Source of the DNA: Ichthyophis bannanicus
Taxonomy: Eukaryota > Chordata > Amphibia > Gymnophiona > Ichthyophiidae
Assembly (NCBI GenBank): GCA_033557465.1
Contig: CM066031.1
Location: 1,065,822,444 to 1,065,886,443 of the forward strand
Direction of reading: 5' to 3'
DNA: 64,000 bases
Shown here: positions 20,069 through 29,445 of the stretch, in pieces
How the letters are laid out: each line of letters begins with the position of its first letter
Numbering within the stretch: the stretch's first letter is position 1
The notes under the pieces: generated by a model
The model's database searches: none
Seen by the model: the letters and a program-made list of their open reading frames with translations, nothing else
Told to the model about the DNA's origin: nothing
Position numbers and translations under genes: made by a program

Positions 20069-21662
20069 CCACGGTAGCCCTTCTCCCGCTTCTAACTCTG
20101 CTCTTCCTTGCGCCCTTTTCCCCTCTCTCTTGGCGCTTCTTATTCTTGGGTTTCTTCTCCTCTTTATTAGGGGCCTGTACTAACTCATCGTGATCAGGAA
20201 GTACCTTAGTCTCCTCCTCCTTACTTGGGGCTTGAACTACCTCATCAGGGTTAGGAATTACATTAATTCCTCTCTCCTCTTCCTTTTCCTCGGGCTTCGC
20301 CTCATCATTTTTCTTTTCTGGTTCCTCTGTTCTTTTAGCAGATGGGACCTGAGTTTCAGAGGTACTAGCCTGTGATCTGGTCAGAACAAAACCTGACTTT
20401 GTATCTGTACCTTGCACTAACCCTCTCCTAAATGATGGCCAATCATGCCCTAGGATAAGGTCTCGGGATAGCCCAGGGACTATGGCTACTTGAATTTCAC
20501 GTTCTATGCCCATCCCCTTAACCCTTATCTTATGCAGGGGATATGGAACCTGGGTTCCATGCACACACTGTATTTGTACCTGGTTATTTTCTGGCTTGGA
20601 GGCAGCCGAACGAGCTTGCTCCAGGATCTCCCATAATTTTAGAGAGACCATGCTCTGTTCCGCGCCTGAGTCCATTAAAGCCAGGACATTCTTTCCCTCT
20701 ACTAAAACTTGGAGAAAAATCCCTTTTGTGCCTTGACCTTTAACCCCAGCCATAAAGACTAACTTTACTTTGCAATTTTTCTTATAGTGGCCTACTTTAC
20801 CACATTTATAACATCTCACATTTTTAGCCACAGTCTCACCAATATTATCATGCACACTTCTTTTACCCATAGCATTCCTGTCCCCTTTTCTCATGCTACC
20901 TGGACTTTCTTGTCCATTTATTTTTAACCCGCCAGTCTTTAAGGCATCAGCCCCCCTGGCTTCAAAATAAGCTTCTGCCATGTTTGCAGCCTCCTCAGGA
21001 TCATGGCAGTCCTGCAACATGAGAAAAGTTCTCAAATCATCAGATACTGAATGCATGAATTGTTCCATTATAATATCCTTCATAACAGAATCTATGGACC
21101 TCCCTTCAGGGTTAAGCCACTTGTATGCGAGACCTTTTAACCTTTGATACAAGGCTCGGGGAGTCTCCTTGGGTTGTATGCGTGCCTCTCTAAATTGGTG
21201 CTTATACTGTCTGGGTGTAAAACCCAGCCTATCTTTTATGGCCTTCTTAATCTCTGTATAATCCGTAACTAAATCAGCAGGCATCCCTCTAAAGGCTGAC
21301 AGAGCATCTCCGGTCAAAGTTAAGGTAAATTGCCTGGCCCAGAGCTCTGGCGGCCATTTGAGGGTGGCTGCCATCCTCTCAAACGATTCAATATGATCAT
21401 CAATGTCATCATACTGTGTTAACTGTCTTACAGAAAAATTAGAAGCATGGTTCATGGCTACTTGCATCAGTATTGGCACAGTCATTGCCTCATTGTCCTG
21501 AGGTTTGGTAACCAGAGCCTTCAATGCTTCCACCAACGGTTGCTGTTGCTCCTGCATAGCGTCCATATACTGTTTCTGCACTTGTTGCATAAGCTTGGCT
21601 TGTTTGTTCCACTGCGTTTGCATCCACGCCTGAACATCACGTACATCCATTCTTCCTGTCAT
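19944..21662 (-). CDS. Gag-protease polyprotein with a SCAN-like domain
   Basis: 572 codons from an ATG at 21662. An N-terminal Gln/Met-rich helix (about 10-60) is followed by a capsid-like region (80-150) and a SCAN-like segment (about 155-235: KWLNPEGRS, MEQFMHSVSDDLRTFL, DCHDPEEAA). Next come a CCHC zinc knuckle, CYKCGKVGHYKKNC (284-297), and an aspartic protease with the active-site ALMDSGAEQ (about 328-336) and the DLILGHDW motif (401-408). A Lys/Glu-rich linker with tandem VVQAPSKEEE-like repeats ends the frame. It would assemble particles and process the polyprotein. The frame is intact. The integrase frame overlaps its last about 125 bases in a different phase. SCAN domains of tetrapod zinc-finger proteins derive from Gmr1-like Gag, which supports the family call. 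Confidence 0.9.
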   Translation of the reverse strand: MTGRMDVRDVQAWMQTQWNKQAKLMQQVQKQYMDAMQEQQQPLVEALKALVTKPQDNEAMTVPILMQVAMNHASNFSVRQLTQYDDIDDHIESFERMAATLKWPPELWARQFTLTLTGDALSAFRGMPADLVTDYTEIKKAIKDRLGFTPRQYKHQFREARIQPKETPRALYQRLKGLAYKWLNPEGRSIDSVMKDIIMEQFMHSVSDDLRTFLMLQDCHDPEEAANMAEAYFEARGADALKTGGLKINGQESPGSMRKGDRNAMGKRSVHDNIGETVAKNVRCYKCGKVGHYKKNCKVKLVFMAGVKGQGTKGIFLQVLVEGKNVLALMDSGAEQSMVSLKLWEILEQARSAASKPENNQVQIQCVHGTQVPYPLHKIRVKGMGIEREIQVAIVPGLSRDLILGHDWPSFRRGLVQGTDTKSGFVLTRSQASTSETQVPSAKRTEEPEKKNDEAKPEEKEEERGINVIPNPDEVVQAPSKEEETKVLPDHDELVQAPNKEEKKPKNKKRQERGEKGARKSRVRSGRRATVGARSPSEKVPFVPNGTTSGPWAKKSVRVGTRSSAHTPQVLN

Positions 21663-21707
21663 TTGAGGACCTGCGAAAAAAAAGAGAAAAACACACCAAG
21701 TGCGGCA

Positions 21708-21709
<2 letters not shown>

Positions 21710-21739
<30 letters not shown>
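21710..21739 (-). repeat. 30-base A tract in the gypsy leader
   Basis: Uninterrupted T run on the plus strand, that is A30 in the element RNA, 48 bases upstream of the gag ATG. Confidence 0.85.
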
Positions 21740-21744
<5 letters not shown>

Positions 21745-21976
21745 CCCACTTAGGAACAGTGCCCTCTTTCTCACTTATCCATCTACGGTTTCTCCCAGGT
21801 GACTGTTACCTGAGTTTTGGGTAGATTCCCGCATGTGAGAAAGCTTTTCTTTTCTTTCCTTTTCTGGCCGACCTGCCAGCGAAAAATCCTCCCTCAGCAA
21901 GTACTTCCGGGTGAGCCGTCTCTTCCAGCACTGCTCAGCACTTGTCTTTTCCAGGGGAAGTCACGTGGTATCAAAA

Positions 21977-21994
21977 TCCTGCCAACTACGCCAT
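21977..21994 (-). promoter_or_regulatory. Candidate primer-binding site
   Basis: Two or three bases after the 5' LTR the minus strand reads TGGCGTAGTTGGCAGGAT, beginning with the TGG expected opposite a tRNA CCA end. I could not assign the tRNA. Confidence 0.45.
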
Positions 21995-21996
21995 TA

Positions 21997-23398
21997 TGTC
22001 ACCCCTTTACTGTGCAGCGCCTCCTGATGGTCACAGTTGGTACTGCACCCGGGTGTATAGTACTGGCCTTTCAATACTTATAGTCCTTGCCAGTATGTAA
22101 ATAAGTTGTGACACCGAAAATCGGTTTAACTGGGTTTTATTCCCCGTCCCGTAGGATTCTTTTCCAAAAGTATAACAGTCAAATAAACATAACCCTTCTC
22201 GGGTAAACAAAAGAACTATAATAAAAATAGCTTTACCTTTCAGCAAACAAAAATAGGAATGAAACAGAAATACAGCTTGTCAGCTTTCCAGATGAAGGCT
22301 TCTCAGGAATAGTTCAGCCTTCTATCTGAGAGACTCTATATGGTCAGCTATTATAAAACTACAGTCCATTTGTTCAACAGGCAATTCAGCGTTGTCCGCA
22401 ATTTCATAAGGCTCACATTGCATGGGAATACTGTCAGATACAGAGGCTTCGTTACTTCTCTTCTGAGGTAACTTGCTTAACAAACTTTCCAGCTTGTGAC
22501 GTACTTGTCTTTCTATAGCAGGTATCTGTTTGGCTTTACCGTATTCTCTTGAGTTGCTTAGCCAGGAGCCTTTCCTCTGCCTCTGGTAATTAGGCAGAGT
22601 AAAGCAGTCAGCTGCCCAGCTATCAGAGAGTGGAACCTTTGCACGGGGTTTTGTTTTAACAGGAGCTTTGTAAACAGCTGTTGTCTCCAACGGCAGTTTC
22701 TGTGAAGGCTTGTGCCAACTATATTCCTCTGAAGGATTCTCTCCCAAAGGTAACAAGCTTTGTTCCCTATTCTGTTTGTAACCCAGATTCTGGAGCTTTC
22801 CTGCTTTCCTTAAATTAGCATCATAAGGCTTTTGTCTTTCATACAAATGCCTCTCATAGATCAGCTTAGCATTTCTCCTATCTGGTTCAGAATAGCTTTT
22901 CCTAGCTTGTTGCTTGTGTCTTAAGGCATAGCTTCTATCAAGGCTGCTGCATACACTGTCCCTGTCTGAATTCAGCTGCTCGCTTATTTCACTTAAATGT
23001 TCATCAGACTCACTCAGACTTTCATTCAGCCAGTGCCTTTTGCCTTGCTGTGGAGACCTGGGATATCTGTATCCTTCCCAGTCTGGATATCTCCTTCGTC
23101 TCTGAGGTTCCTCAGCTCCTCTCCTAGCTCCTTCGGCTCTCTCTGCCTTCCCCCTCTCCTGTGAGCTGTGCTGATTATTTACGTAATCCCCAGCTGCACC
23201 ACACCCTAGCCTATTGGGGTCAGGTGGGACCTTCCTTGCTTCCCTACTGGCTGGGTGATAATTCCTGGCTTGTAACCTCATTCCCTTATACTCCTTCTGA
23301 TACCCTTGTGTCATGTGCTCTCTCCCTACGTCAGTGTTTACTTGAGGAGTAGTATTTTTTAGCACCACAGGGGGCTCTAGAGAGTCTGCTCTGTGACA
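21997..23398 (-). repeat. 5' LTR of the gypsy element
   Basis: Near-identical to 17293-18706. It has the promoter role in the 5' position. It contains the same ORF, open from its first base at 23398 to a stop at 22322. Confidence 0.95.
22322..23398 (-). CDS. LTR-encoded ORF, 5' LTR copy
   Basis: Same protein as in the 3' LTR, open from the first LTR base at 23398 to 22322. It lacks the four-residue insertion present in the other copy (the 12 bp indel). Because of one fewer A near 22353, its C-terminus reads MDCSFIIADHIESLR instead of MDCSFYNS. Frame read upstream of 23398 is host sequence and spurious. The first ATG inside the LTR is in the EHMTQGYQKEYKGM region. Confidence 0.65.
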   Translation of the reverse strand, partial: CHRADSLEPPVVLKNTTPQVNTDVGREHMTQGYQKEYKGMRLQARNYHPASREARKVPPDPNRLGCGAAGDYVNNQHSSQERGKAERAEGARRGAEEPQRRRRYPDWEGYRYPRSPQQGKRHWLNESLSESDEHLSEISEQLNSDRDSVCSSLDRSYALRHKQQARKSYSEPDRRNAKLIYERHLYERQKPYDANLRKAGKLQNLGYKQNREQSLLPLGENPSEEYSWHKPSQKLPLETTAVYKAPVKTKPRAKVPLSDSWAADCFTLPNYQRQRKGSWLSNSREYGKAKQIPAIERQVRHKLESLLSKLPQKRSNEASVSDSIPMQCEPYEIADNAELPVEQMDCSFIIADHIESLR

Positions 23399-23402
23399 GT
23401 GG
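23399..23402. repeat. 4 bp TSD of the gypsy element, right
   Basis: GTGG, repeated at 17289-17292. Confidence 0.8.
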
Positions 23403-24570
23403 ATACTTTTGCTTTGAAAATCCAGAGAAATCCGTATAGTGAAAAGTATGGCATAACGTATCTTTCTATAGCCGATGCCAGTATTTAGAAAATTACCTTC
23501 CATGTGTGCAGTATCGGGGATAATTTCAAAAAGCTTACTGCACATGTACAGCAGGTTTTACACACAGAAATCGGCGCTTGGCATGATTGCTCCTACCTTT
23601 AGGTAAATTGCATATAGACGGTTCCTGAGGGAATAGTCTGGATGAAGCTTGTCATGGCCAGGCCCATTTGAGGGGGAGCACCAGGTGTGCCTTCACCTAT
23701 AACTGCTTCCTTCTCCTTCTCAGATTGATCGCTCCAGTACTTGGAAGCTGCCAGGACTTGAAGCATGAGCAGTGGTGTTCCTTGCAGAATAGAATAGACA
23801 CAGAATGTCAGGCAAAGGAGGTGGCAGGAGAAGTACCAGGATAGAACCAAATCCAAAATGGCAGGCAGAAGCAGAGTCCAGGAACAAACAGTAGTCAGGG
23901 CAGGCAGAAGAGTTTTGTTACTGGAAAACTAGCCAAAGTTGACCATCAAGGACCAGCAATTGAGGCATTCAGAACTCTCATGAGAGACTTTATATGAGGA
24001 CAGGGAAGACTGGAAGTAGTGGGAGGTCCAGGGTTATACAGGCACAGACAACCAATCAGCAGATGTCTTCTTCAGGAACAGTTCAGTATGAGGTACATTT
24101 AGAAAGGACCAGTTGGGGCCGAGAGTGGTAAGAACATAAAAGGCAAGAAGCAGCCCAAGGTCATTTCCTACATACTGTAGGATCCAGCTCCTGGGAGGTA
24201 AGTGTGTGTTGGATGAAGTTGCAAGGTATGCACTTATCTTAGAAAATACACATGTATATGCATTGAGTACATGCACACATTCACATCTTCTTCGCAGCAG
24301 GTGTAAATTTGTGCTCTACAGGGAGTCATTGTAGGCCCTTTATTATAAAGGCACATAGGTGCCTAGGTTGCCTCTATAAAGACCGTGACACAAATAGATC
24401 AGTGGTTGAATGCTGACCTCATTAACATCAAATAAGTTATTGTCAACCTCAGTCACTTCGATAATGTTAATTAGCTTCATAAAGTTGGTCTGCCATAAGC
24501 ATAGAAGAGTAATTCCACAAACTGATCTTTTATATCATGGCTACAGTCAACTCTTCAGAAATTTATAATT
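23403..24570. other. Unassigned sequence right of the gypsy element
   Basis: The first about 40 bases mirror the left flank of the gypsy element (palindrome ATACTTTTGCTTTGAA). The rest shows no supported gene or element. Confidence 0.3.
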
Positions 24571-24578
24571 GTAGATCT

Positions 24579-24815
24579 ATTTATTTATTTAACAGGTTTT
24601 TTATACTGCTTCATCATTTCAGTCAGCAGTTTACATTGAAACTTAGACTTGGTAAGGTACATTAAACAGGAACATTGATAACTTGGATTTTTTTTGCTAA
24701 GACAATGGAGGGTTAAGTGACTTGCCTAAGGTCAGAAGGGAGTGCTAGTGGGCATCAAACCTTGTTTTTTTTGTTTCCAAGCCAGCGCTCTAACCATTAG
24801 GCTTCTCTTCCACAA
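24579..24815 (-). mobile_element. tRNA-derived SINE, degenerate
   Basis: On the minus strand, a decayed tRNA-like head (CCTAATGGTTAGAGCGC, A box) is followed by the GGCAAGTCACTTAACCCTCC block and ends in a AAATAAATAAATA tail. It has the same architecture as the SINEs at 29150-29445 and 52622-52911. Confidence 0.7.
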
Positions 24816-25145
24816 AGATCTCTTCAGTTTTACATCTTTTTATAAATCCCTACAGTGAAAACACACAGCAAATTTCAAAAAGCAATCCATTCCTTAAAAT
24901 CTACGCATCTTGTGCACTGTGCTTTGCATTTACACTATTCCTGTATTATCCGCTGTGCTTCACATTCCATATGCTTCTAGATAATGGCTTTTTTGACATT
25001 TCACATAGACTCATTGTTAGGAAATTACTCCTCCCCCAATATGTGCACATACGTTTCTGCATAATTAGTTGAATTCAGTCTTCTACTGCATTACAATCTA
25101 ATTGTTTTTCTAAATTCTATCTTGCAGGATTCTTTTTTTTTTCAG

Positions 25146-25226
25146 CTACTAACAGAACTAGGTTTGCAACCTGAAAGTGAAGGTAAAAAGAAGAGGAACG
25201 TTTGCCAAATTCTGCCTTTCAGTGGA
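25146..25226 (+). CDS. Candidate host-gene exon (81 bp)
   Basis: A polypyrimidine run of T residues ending in CAG (25131-25145) precedes an 81-base stretch, open in one frame only, followed directly by the splice-donor consensus GTAAGT (25227-25232). The 27 codons read LLTELGLQPE, SEGKKKRNVC and QILPFSG; both other frames hit stops within a few codons. The exon would be symmetric (phase 0-0). I do not recognise the gene, and no neighbouring exon was identified in the window. A transposon origin cannot be excluded, but no element motif is seen here. Confidence 0.4.
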
Positions 25227-25787
25227 GTAAGTCATACAGCTTTCTCCATCCACCAAAGTGCAACTAAGCCAGAAGACTTTACTTAATGGTGCAATGCAAA
25301 ATCTGGGTTCTGTGTTTGGTTATATAAATTCTTCAGATATGAAACAGCTGTGCTGCACATCTGTTTTATTTCTGTAAGCCGCAATGTGTGTGTGCGTTTG
25401 CGCATGCACAGTTAATAAAATGTGTTTTTTATTTCCTTTCTCTATAACATTGTATAATATGACAACTCCCATGCATTAGCTGATTTTCTATCTATGTTTC
25501 AGAATTGCAATTGGTCAGGTGATAGATTTGTGGAATGAGGAATTTAGGAAAGCTGTTCATTCTATTGCCTTCCTTAGCATGTATTTTAAATAAGTAGATA
25601 AATATGCTGTTGGCTTATTGAAAACCTTAGTGAGGGAGGGTGAACAAAAATGGGAAAAAAACCATTAGTTCTGGAGGATAAGGAAAAATGTACACAGTTG
25701 CAAAAATCTTATAATGTCAAGCTTGTTACTGCAAAAAAGGTCCATTTCTCTTGGATTTTGGCTTTAGCTAATAAGAATCCAAAAGAG

Positions 25788-26030
25788 TTGTTAGAAGCCC
25801 CAAAGTGTGTCAATTGACGCAAACGCATCTTCGAAGGTTTATACCAGTGCCACTGCTAGAACCATGTCAGTTATGTAATGATGTCACATACTGCATGTAG
25901 TAAACAAATAAGTAACTTCAAATTAATTCATATCTGCATTTCATGCTCAACGCAGTCATCGTCATAATGCGTCAATTGACGCACTTTGGGATTTCTAGGT
26001 AAAATGCCTTTTTGGGGCTTCTAGTGTTAA
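25788..26030. mobile_element. piggyBac-like MITE
   Basis: Inverted ends built from TAGAAGCCCC and a palindromic GCGTCAATTGACGC block: left end 25792-25820, right end 25969-26026. The right end reads GGGGCTTCTAGTG followed by TTAA (26027-26030), the piggyBac target. The left end has lost about 23 bp of the terminal repeat and its TTAA is not preserved. No coding capacity. Confidence 0.55.
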
Positions 26031-26959
26031 AATCAGCTTTGGTTTCTTGTCAGAGCAGTCAAGTGAAAAGGCAATAGTAAAGGCTCAGTGGGTTTCTGAC
26101 AAATTTGCTATTTTTCTGGTAAGCTTGAGAATATCAGGTCTTATAGGGTTATGCATATCGCTTTCTTGCTTTACCTTATACTGACGTTTTTTTATCGCAT
26201 TTTGAATCATTAAGAGCTAGATTTCTTAACATGAGCTACCACATTAGGGCATGCTAACACCGGTTAAGGTGCATTATTTTGCCACAGGTCCCATGTTAGG
26301 CAATGGGATCTAGTTTTATTATATATGTTTGATTGTGTAAGTTGCATAGAAATGCAGGGATAAGTTAGTAATAAGTTATCGTAATAATAGTAATAAGACA
26401 GATTAACTGCATTACCATGCATTAATGTGGTAGCATGTGCTAGTTACTCTAGAATTACGTTTGGAATCAGCTGCTCAGAATATATGGCAGAGTAGGCCAA
26501 CTACGTGCAAGTTAGATCTGTGTCCATCCTTGCTGGTTAAAGCCATGGGTGAATATACCTTTGGCAGAATTTTGCCTTCCTGGCAAGACTGAAGAAGACT
26601 GTGATTTGTATGCTCCTAAAAAGCCATCTTGGGGGATGGGGGGCACTAGCAAGCCTGGTGACTATGAAGCACATACCCAGACCGAATAATCAGAAGCCAA
26701 GAAAGCGGGGTGATCTTGAGGCAGATCGGCTAGACTGAGATGAGCAGTACAGTCCTGTCACTGTGCAAGGGCCTGCAATTGTACATCCAACATTGATGGC
26801 AAGCTTAGATGGCCACAGTGTGATAAAAAAAATGATCAGGTTTGCCTTCTCTTGTTGCACGATTCCTCTTGTGGCGTCATTTTGTGTTAGTAGGCTCTTT
26901 TCAGCTATCTGTGCTGCATCTAGTACACTGGATCCCAATCCTCTCCTCCCCCACTTCTG
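26031..26959. other. Unassigned; contains an old palindromic repeat
   Basis: The segments at 26230-26275 (GAGCTACCACATTA, GGCATGCTAACA) and 26410-26455 (TTAATGTGGTAGCATGTGC) are roughly complementary, suggesting a decayed foldback element. Nothing else is recognised. Confidence 0.3.
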
Positions 26960-27765
26960 ATGACCTACCCTAGCATGTATGGCAGGCAAAACAAGTAATT
27001 CTTCCACCTTGGCTAAATTTAGCAGAGCTACAAAATATTCTAAGGAGGATAGGGTGAACATAGCAGAACCTGTGGGGGAAGATGGGGTAACTAAGTTGGA
27101 CCTCACTGAGCTAATTCATGAGATTCGACTACCTAGAGCAGATTTTTCAAAAAGCTGTGGGATAGTGTGAGAATTTAAGTGTTACTCAGAACTGACTATA
27201 GAGCAGTGAGCAAATAGATCCAACAACCCTGTTCTATAAAAGGATCAAATCAACTGAGAGCAGTGTGGTCAAGGAGAGCAGGAAATAGCAAGATGACTTA
27301 GAAAATAGATAGTGGAGGGGCAACATCAGTATATTGGCCATGCCAGAACCCATGAAATGAATGAAGATGTCTTTCATATAGTGCAGGATCTATCTGTGTA
27401 CCAGGCAACACACTCTCTTCATCTGGAGAGGGCTCATAGAAGGGTCACGAATTGCATGAGCAATGCCAGACGGAAGGTCTCCTGCTTTCACCACTTTATG
27501 GACAAGCAAGCATTAATGAAGAATATAAGAGGCAAGCAAATCAAAGTTCTAAGGATATGATTTGCAGATTTTCCCACATCTCTCCCTGGCACTAGAAAAA
27601 AGGCACAGCTTCCATCTGCTGACACAGCTTCTACAAGCAAAAGGTTTCCTTTATTGCTGGGGATTCCCAGTTACATTTTTCTTTACTGACAACAATTCTA
27701 ACTATTGCATGGTTGAGCTGAGATACTGCTTGGGGCTGATGGTTACATTTAATGACAAATAGTGG
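26960..27765 (+). pseudogene. L1/Tx1-type LINE ORF1, decayed
   Basis: Pieces in order on the plus strand: an N-terminal lysine-rich start (SSTLAKFSRATKYSKEDR), a GVTKLDLTELIHEIRLPRAD helix, a DLENR and NISILAMPE block (the RRM-entry motif in other copies), HLERAHRRV, CFHHFMDKQALMKNIRGKQI, LQIFPHLSLALEKRHSF and RAKGFLYCWGFPVTFFF-like C-terminal motifs. Several stops and frame changes occur. It encoded the LINE RNA-binding protein. ORF2 does not follow. Confidence 0.65.
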
Positions 27766-28134
27766 CCAAGCAGAAGTGTTCACCACCTGGACCAAAATAG
27801 TTACCACAGTTCACCAATGCAGAGATCCTTTTTACTCTTTTATTGCACCGATTGGTTAAAATGCTGAAACTGGCGCTGTTATATAATAGATTGTCTGAAT
27901 GAAAGTGGGTGTGAAATTCTGGCTATAAATACATGCCACAGTAAAAGATTAAAAAGGACCTCTGCATTGGTTTAACTGCGATGACTATACCATAATAAGA
28001 TTGCTTGGTCCGACAAAAAATGCTTTTCTATAGGTAAAATATATAAATAGCGTGGATATAATGGGATTTTTCTTTTGGTGACTTTGTTCAACTATTATCC
28101 CAGAAATATTGCCCACTTCTATCTATTCCAATTG
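27766..28134. other. No recognisable feature
   Basis: Non-coding, with no repeat structure seen. Confidence 0.3.
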
Positions 28135-28280
28135 GAGTGTCTAATCACTGCCATATGCCTTTGAAAAAAGTAGGTTTTAAGACAATCTTAGAAATAGGCA
28201 AACTTAGAAAAAAAAATATTCCAGTCTAATGTATTGGAGTAGGAGTTCCAAAGTGCTGGAGCCAAATAATAAAATGCCGA
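28135..28280 (-). repeat. Possible decayed L2 C-terminus
   Basis: Minus translation gives a degraded version of the LWNSLP...FK..LKT.LF-type ending of L2 ORF2, read at 28275-28140. Weak. Confidence 0.3.
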
Positions 28281-28569
28281 TTACCAGTTAACTTGCATCA
28301 TGCTCTGGAATTAGCAGGTATTACTAGGCCGTTTTGAGAAACTGAACGCTTCAAACATATGGAATTAACTTGGACAGATGCAAAGTCAGAATTTTGAATT
28401 TATAAGAAATGAGTCTGGTAACCAATAATGTTCCATTAGAAAGGGATAACTCTATTGGATTTATGAGCCCTTTAATAGCCGTATTTTGAACAGTTAGCAC
28501 ATGCCTCTGCGCTAGAATCATGGCCCAATTGCGTGCTAATAGCACACTTTAGTAAACATGCCTCTCTAC

Positions 28570-28896
28570 ATTCCAGAAAAGTCCCCCAGGGTTCTGAATG
28601 GAGACATCATGATAAAGGAGAGAACCATCAAAACAACATTGATTATAGAGGGGTCAGTTTCAAGTGATTATTCTATAAGTCATATTGAAAGGTTGAAGAT
28701 CCTCACATACCAAGAAATGCAGTCAGAGACCAAGAAAATGTGGCAGAAAGATACAGAACTATTTCCCTTTGTGTTAAGAGGAATTTCCAATCATACCTTG
28801 ACACGTTGCCTATGTATGTTACATCTTATAAACGCCAGAAGGGATCTCTCTTTGCAAGTATTACAGCAAGCTTTAGCAGTAAATTTGAGAGACTGA
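28570..28896 (+). pseudogene. R4/Dong-like LINE, C-terminal (restriction-like endonuclease) fragment
   Basis: The plus frame shows LIIEGSVSSDYSI, ERLKILTYQEMQSETKKMW and a LFPFVLRGISNHTL to ALAVNLRD ending. This order corresponds to the C-terminal domain of R4/Dong-type LINE proteins, where an IDIAVPSDxNI stretch is followed by KxEKxxKYQDLxxEIKRMW and VxPxVxGALG. Conserved aspartates have partly been replaced (GSVSSD in place of an Asp-containing IAVPxD), so the fragment is dead. The RT part is not adjacent. Confidence 0.55.
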
Positions 28897-29147
28897 GATC
28901 ATCCTCCACGGACTTTTGATTAGGAGTGAGGTTCGTTACTGTCATGTTACGCACATAACTAACTCATTTGGAGAAATTGCCCCTGAGACATTATCACCTC
29001 CTCTCTGATTAGTTAAGCCTCTCCCTAGGTACTGTAGCATCCCTATGGCTCTGACTTGCCAGTCATCAGCTACAATAACCGTGCGGAATCTTTCCATGAT
29101 AGTGCACATTGGTATCACACCTCCTTTGGCTTACCAAGTGTATGATT

Positions 29148-29445
29148 GTATGGAATGGAGGAGTGGCCTAGTGGTTGGGGCAAGGTACTTCAGGCCAGAA
29201 GGTCGGGGATTCAAATCCCACTAGAGGACAGCAACCTTGGGCCAGAAGGACTGGGGTTTCTAGTCCCACAGGTGCTCCTTGTGGTCTTGGGCAAGCCACT
29301 TAACCCTCCATAGCCCATGTTCCCTGTAAAATAGTTATCTCCAAGTTATAATACCCTGTTCAATGTAATTACAGTTTGTTCAATGTAAAACCACCTTGAT
29401 ATCATGAAAGGCAGTATATAAGAAATGTTAGATAAATAAATGATT
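29148..29445 (+). mobile_element. tRNA-derived SINE with L2-like tail
   Basis: The tRNA-like head has an A box (GTGGCCTAGTGGTTGGGGC) and a B box (GGGATTCAAATCCCACT), giving an internal Pol III promoter. The central block contains CTTGGGCAAGCCACTTAACC. The 3' part (ACCACCTTGATATC, GGCAGTATATAAGAAATG, then AAATAAA) resembles the 3' end of the L2 at 38060-38119, indicating mobilisation by L2 machinery. Confidence 0.9.

Larger units (their letters stand above)
17293..23398 (-). mobile_element. Gmr1-like Ty3/gypsy LTR retrotransposon lacking RT and RNase H
   Basis: 6.1 kb minus-strand element with two nearly identical LTRs, a 4 bp TSD GTGG (17289-17292 and 23399-23402), a leader with a candidate PBS, Gag-protease (19944-21662) and integrase (20068 to the LTR). 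Gag contains a SCAN-like segment, and integrase directly follows protease. Both are known traits of Gmr1-like gypsy elements, in which integrase precedes RT. Here the LTR follows integrase immediately, so RT and RNase H are missing and the copy is non-autonomous. By eye the LTRs differ by about six substitutions and a few indels over 1.4 kb, so the insertion is recent. Confidence 0.9.

Noticed and set aside
17293..23398. Endogenous retrovirus with an envelope gene
   Set aside because: Capsid, protease and integrase are gypsy-type. The extra ORF lies in the LTR and has no signal peptide or membrane segment.
29153..29230. tRNA gene
   Set aside because: A and B boxes are present, but it is the head of a repeated SINE and does not fold as a full tRNA with a clear anticodon arm.
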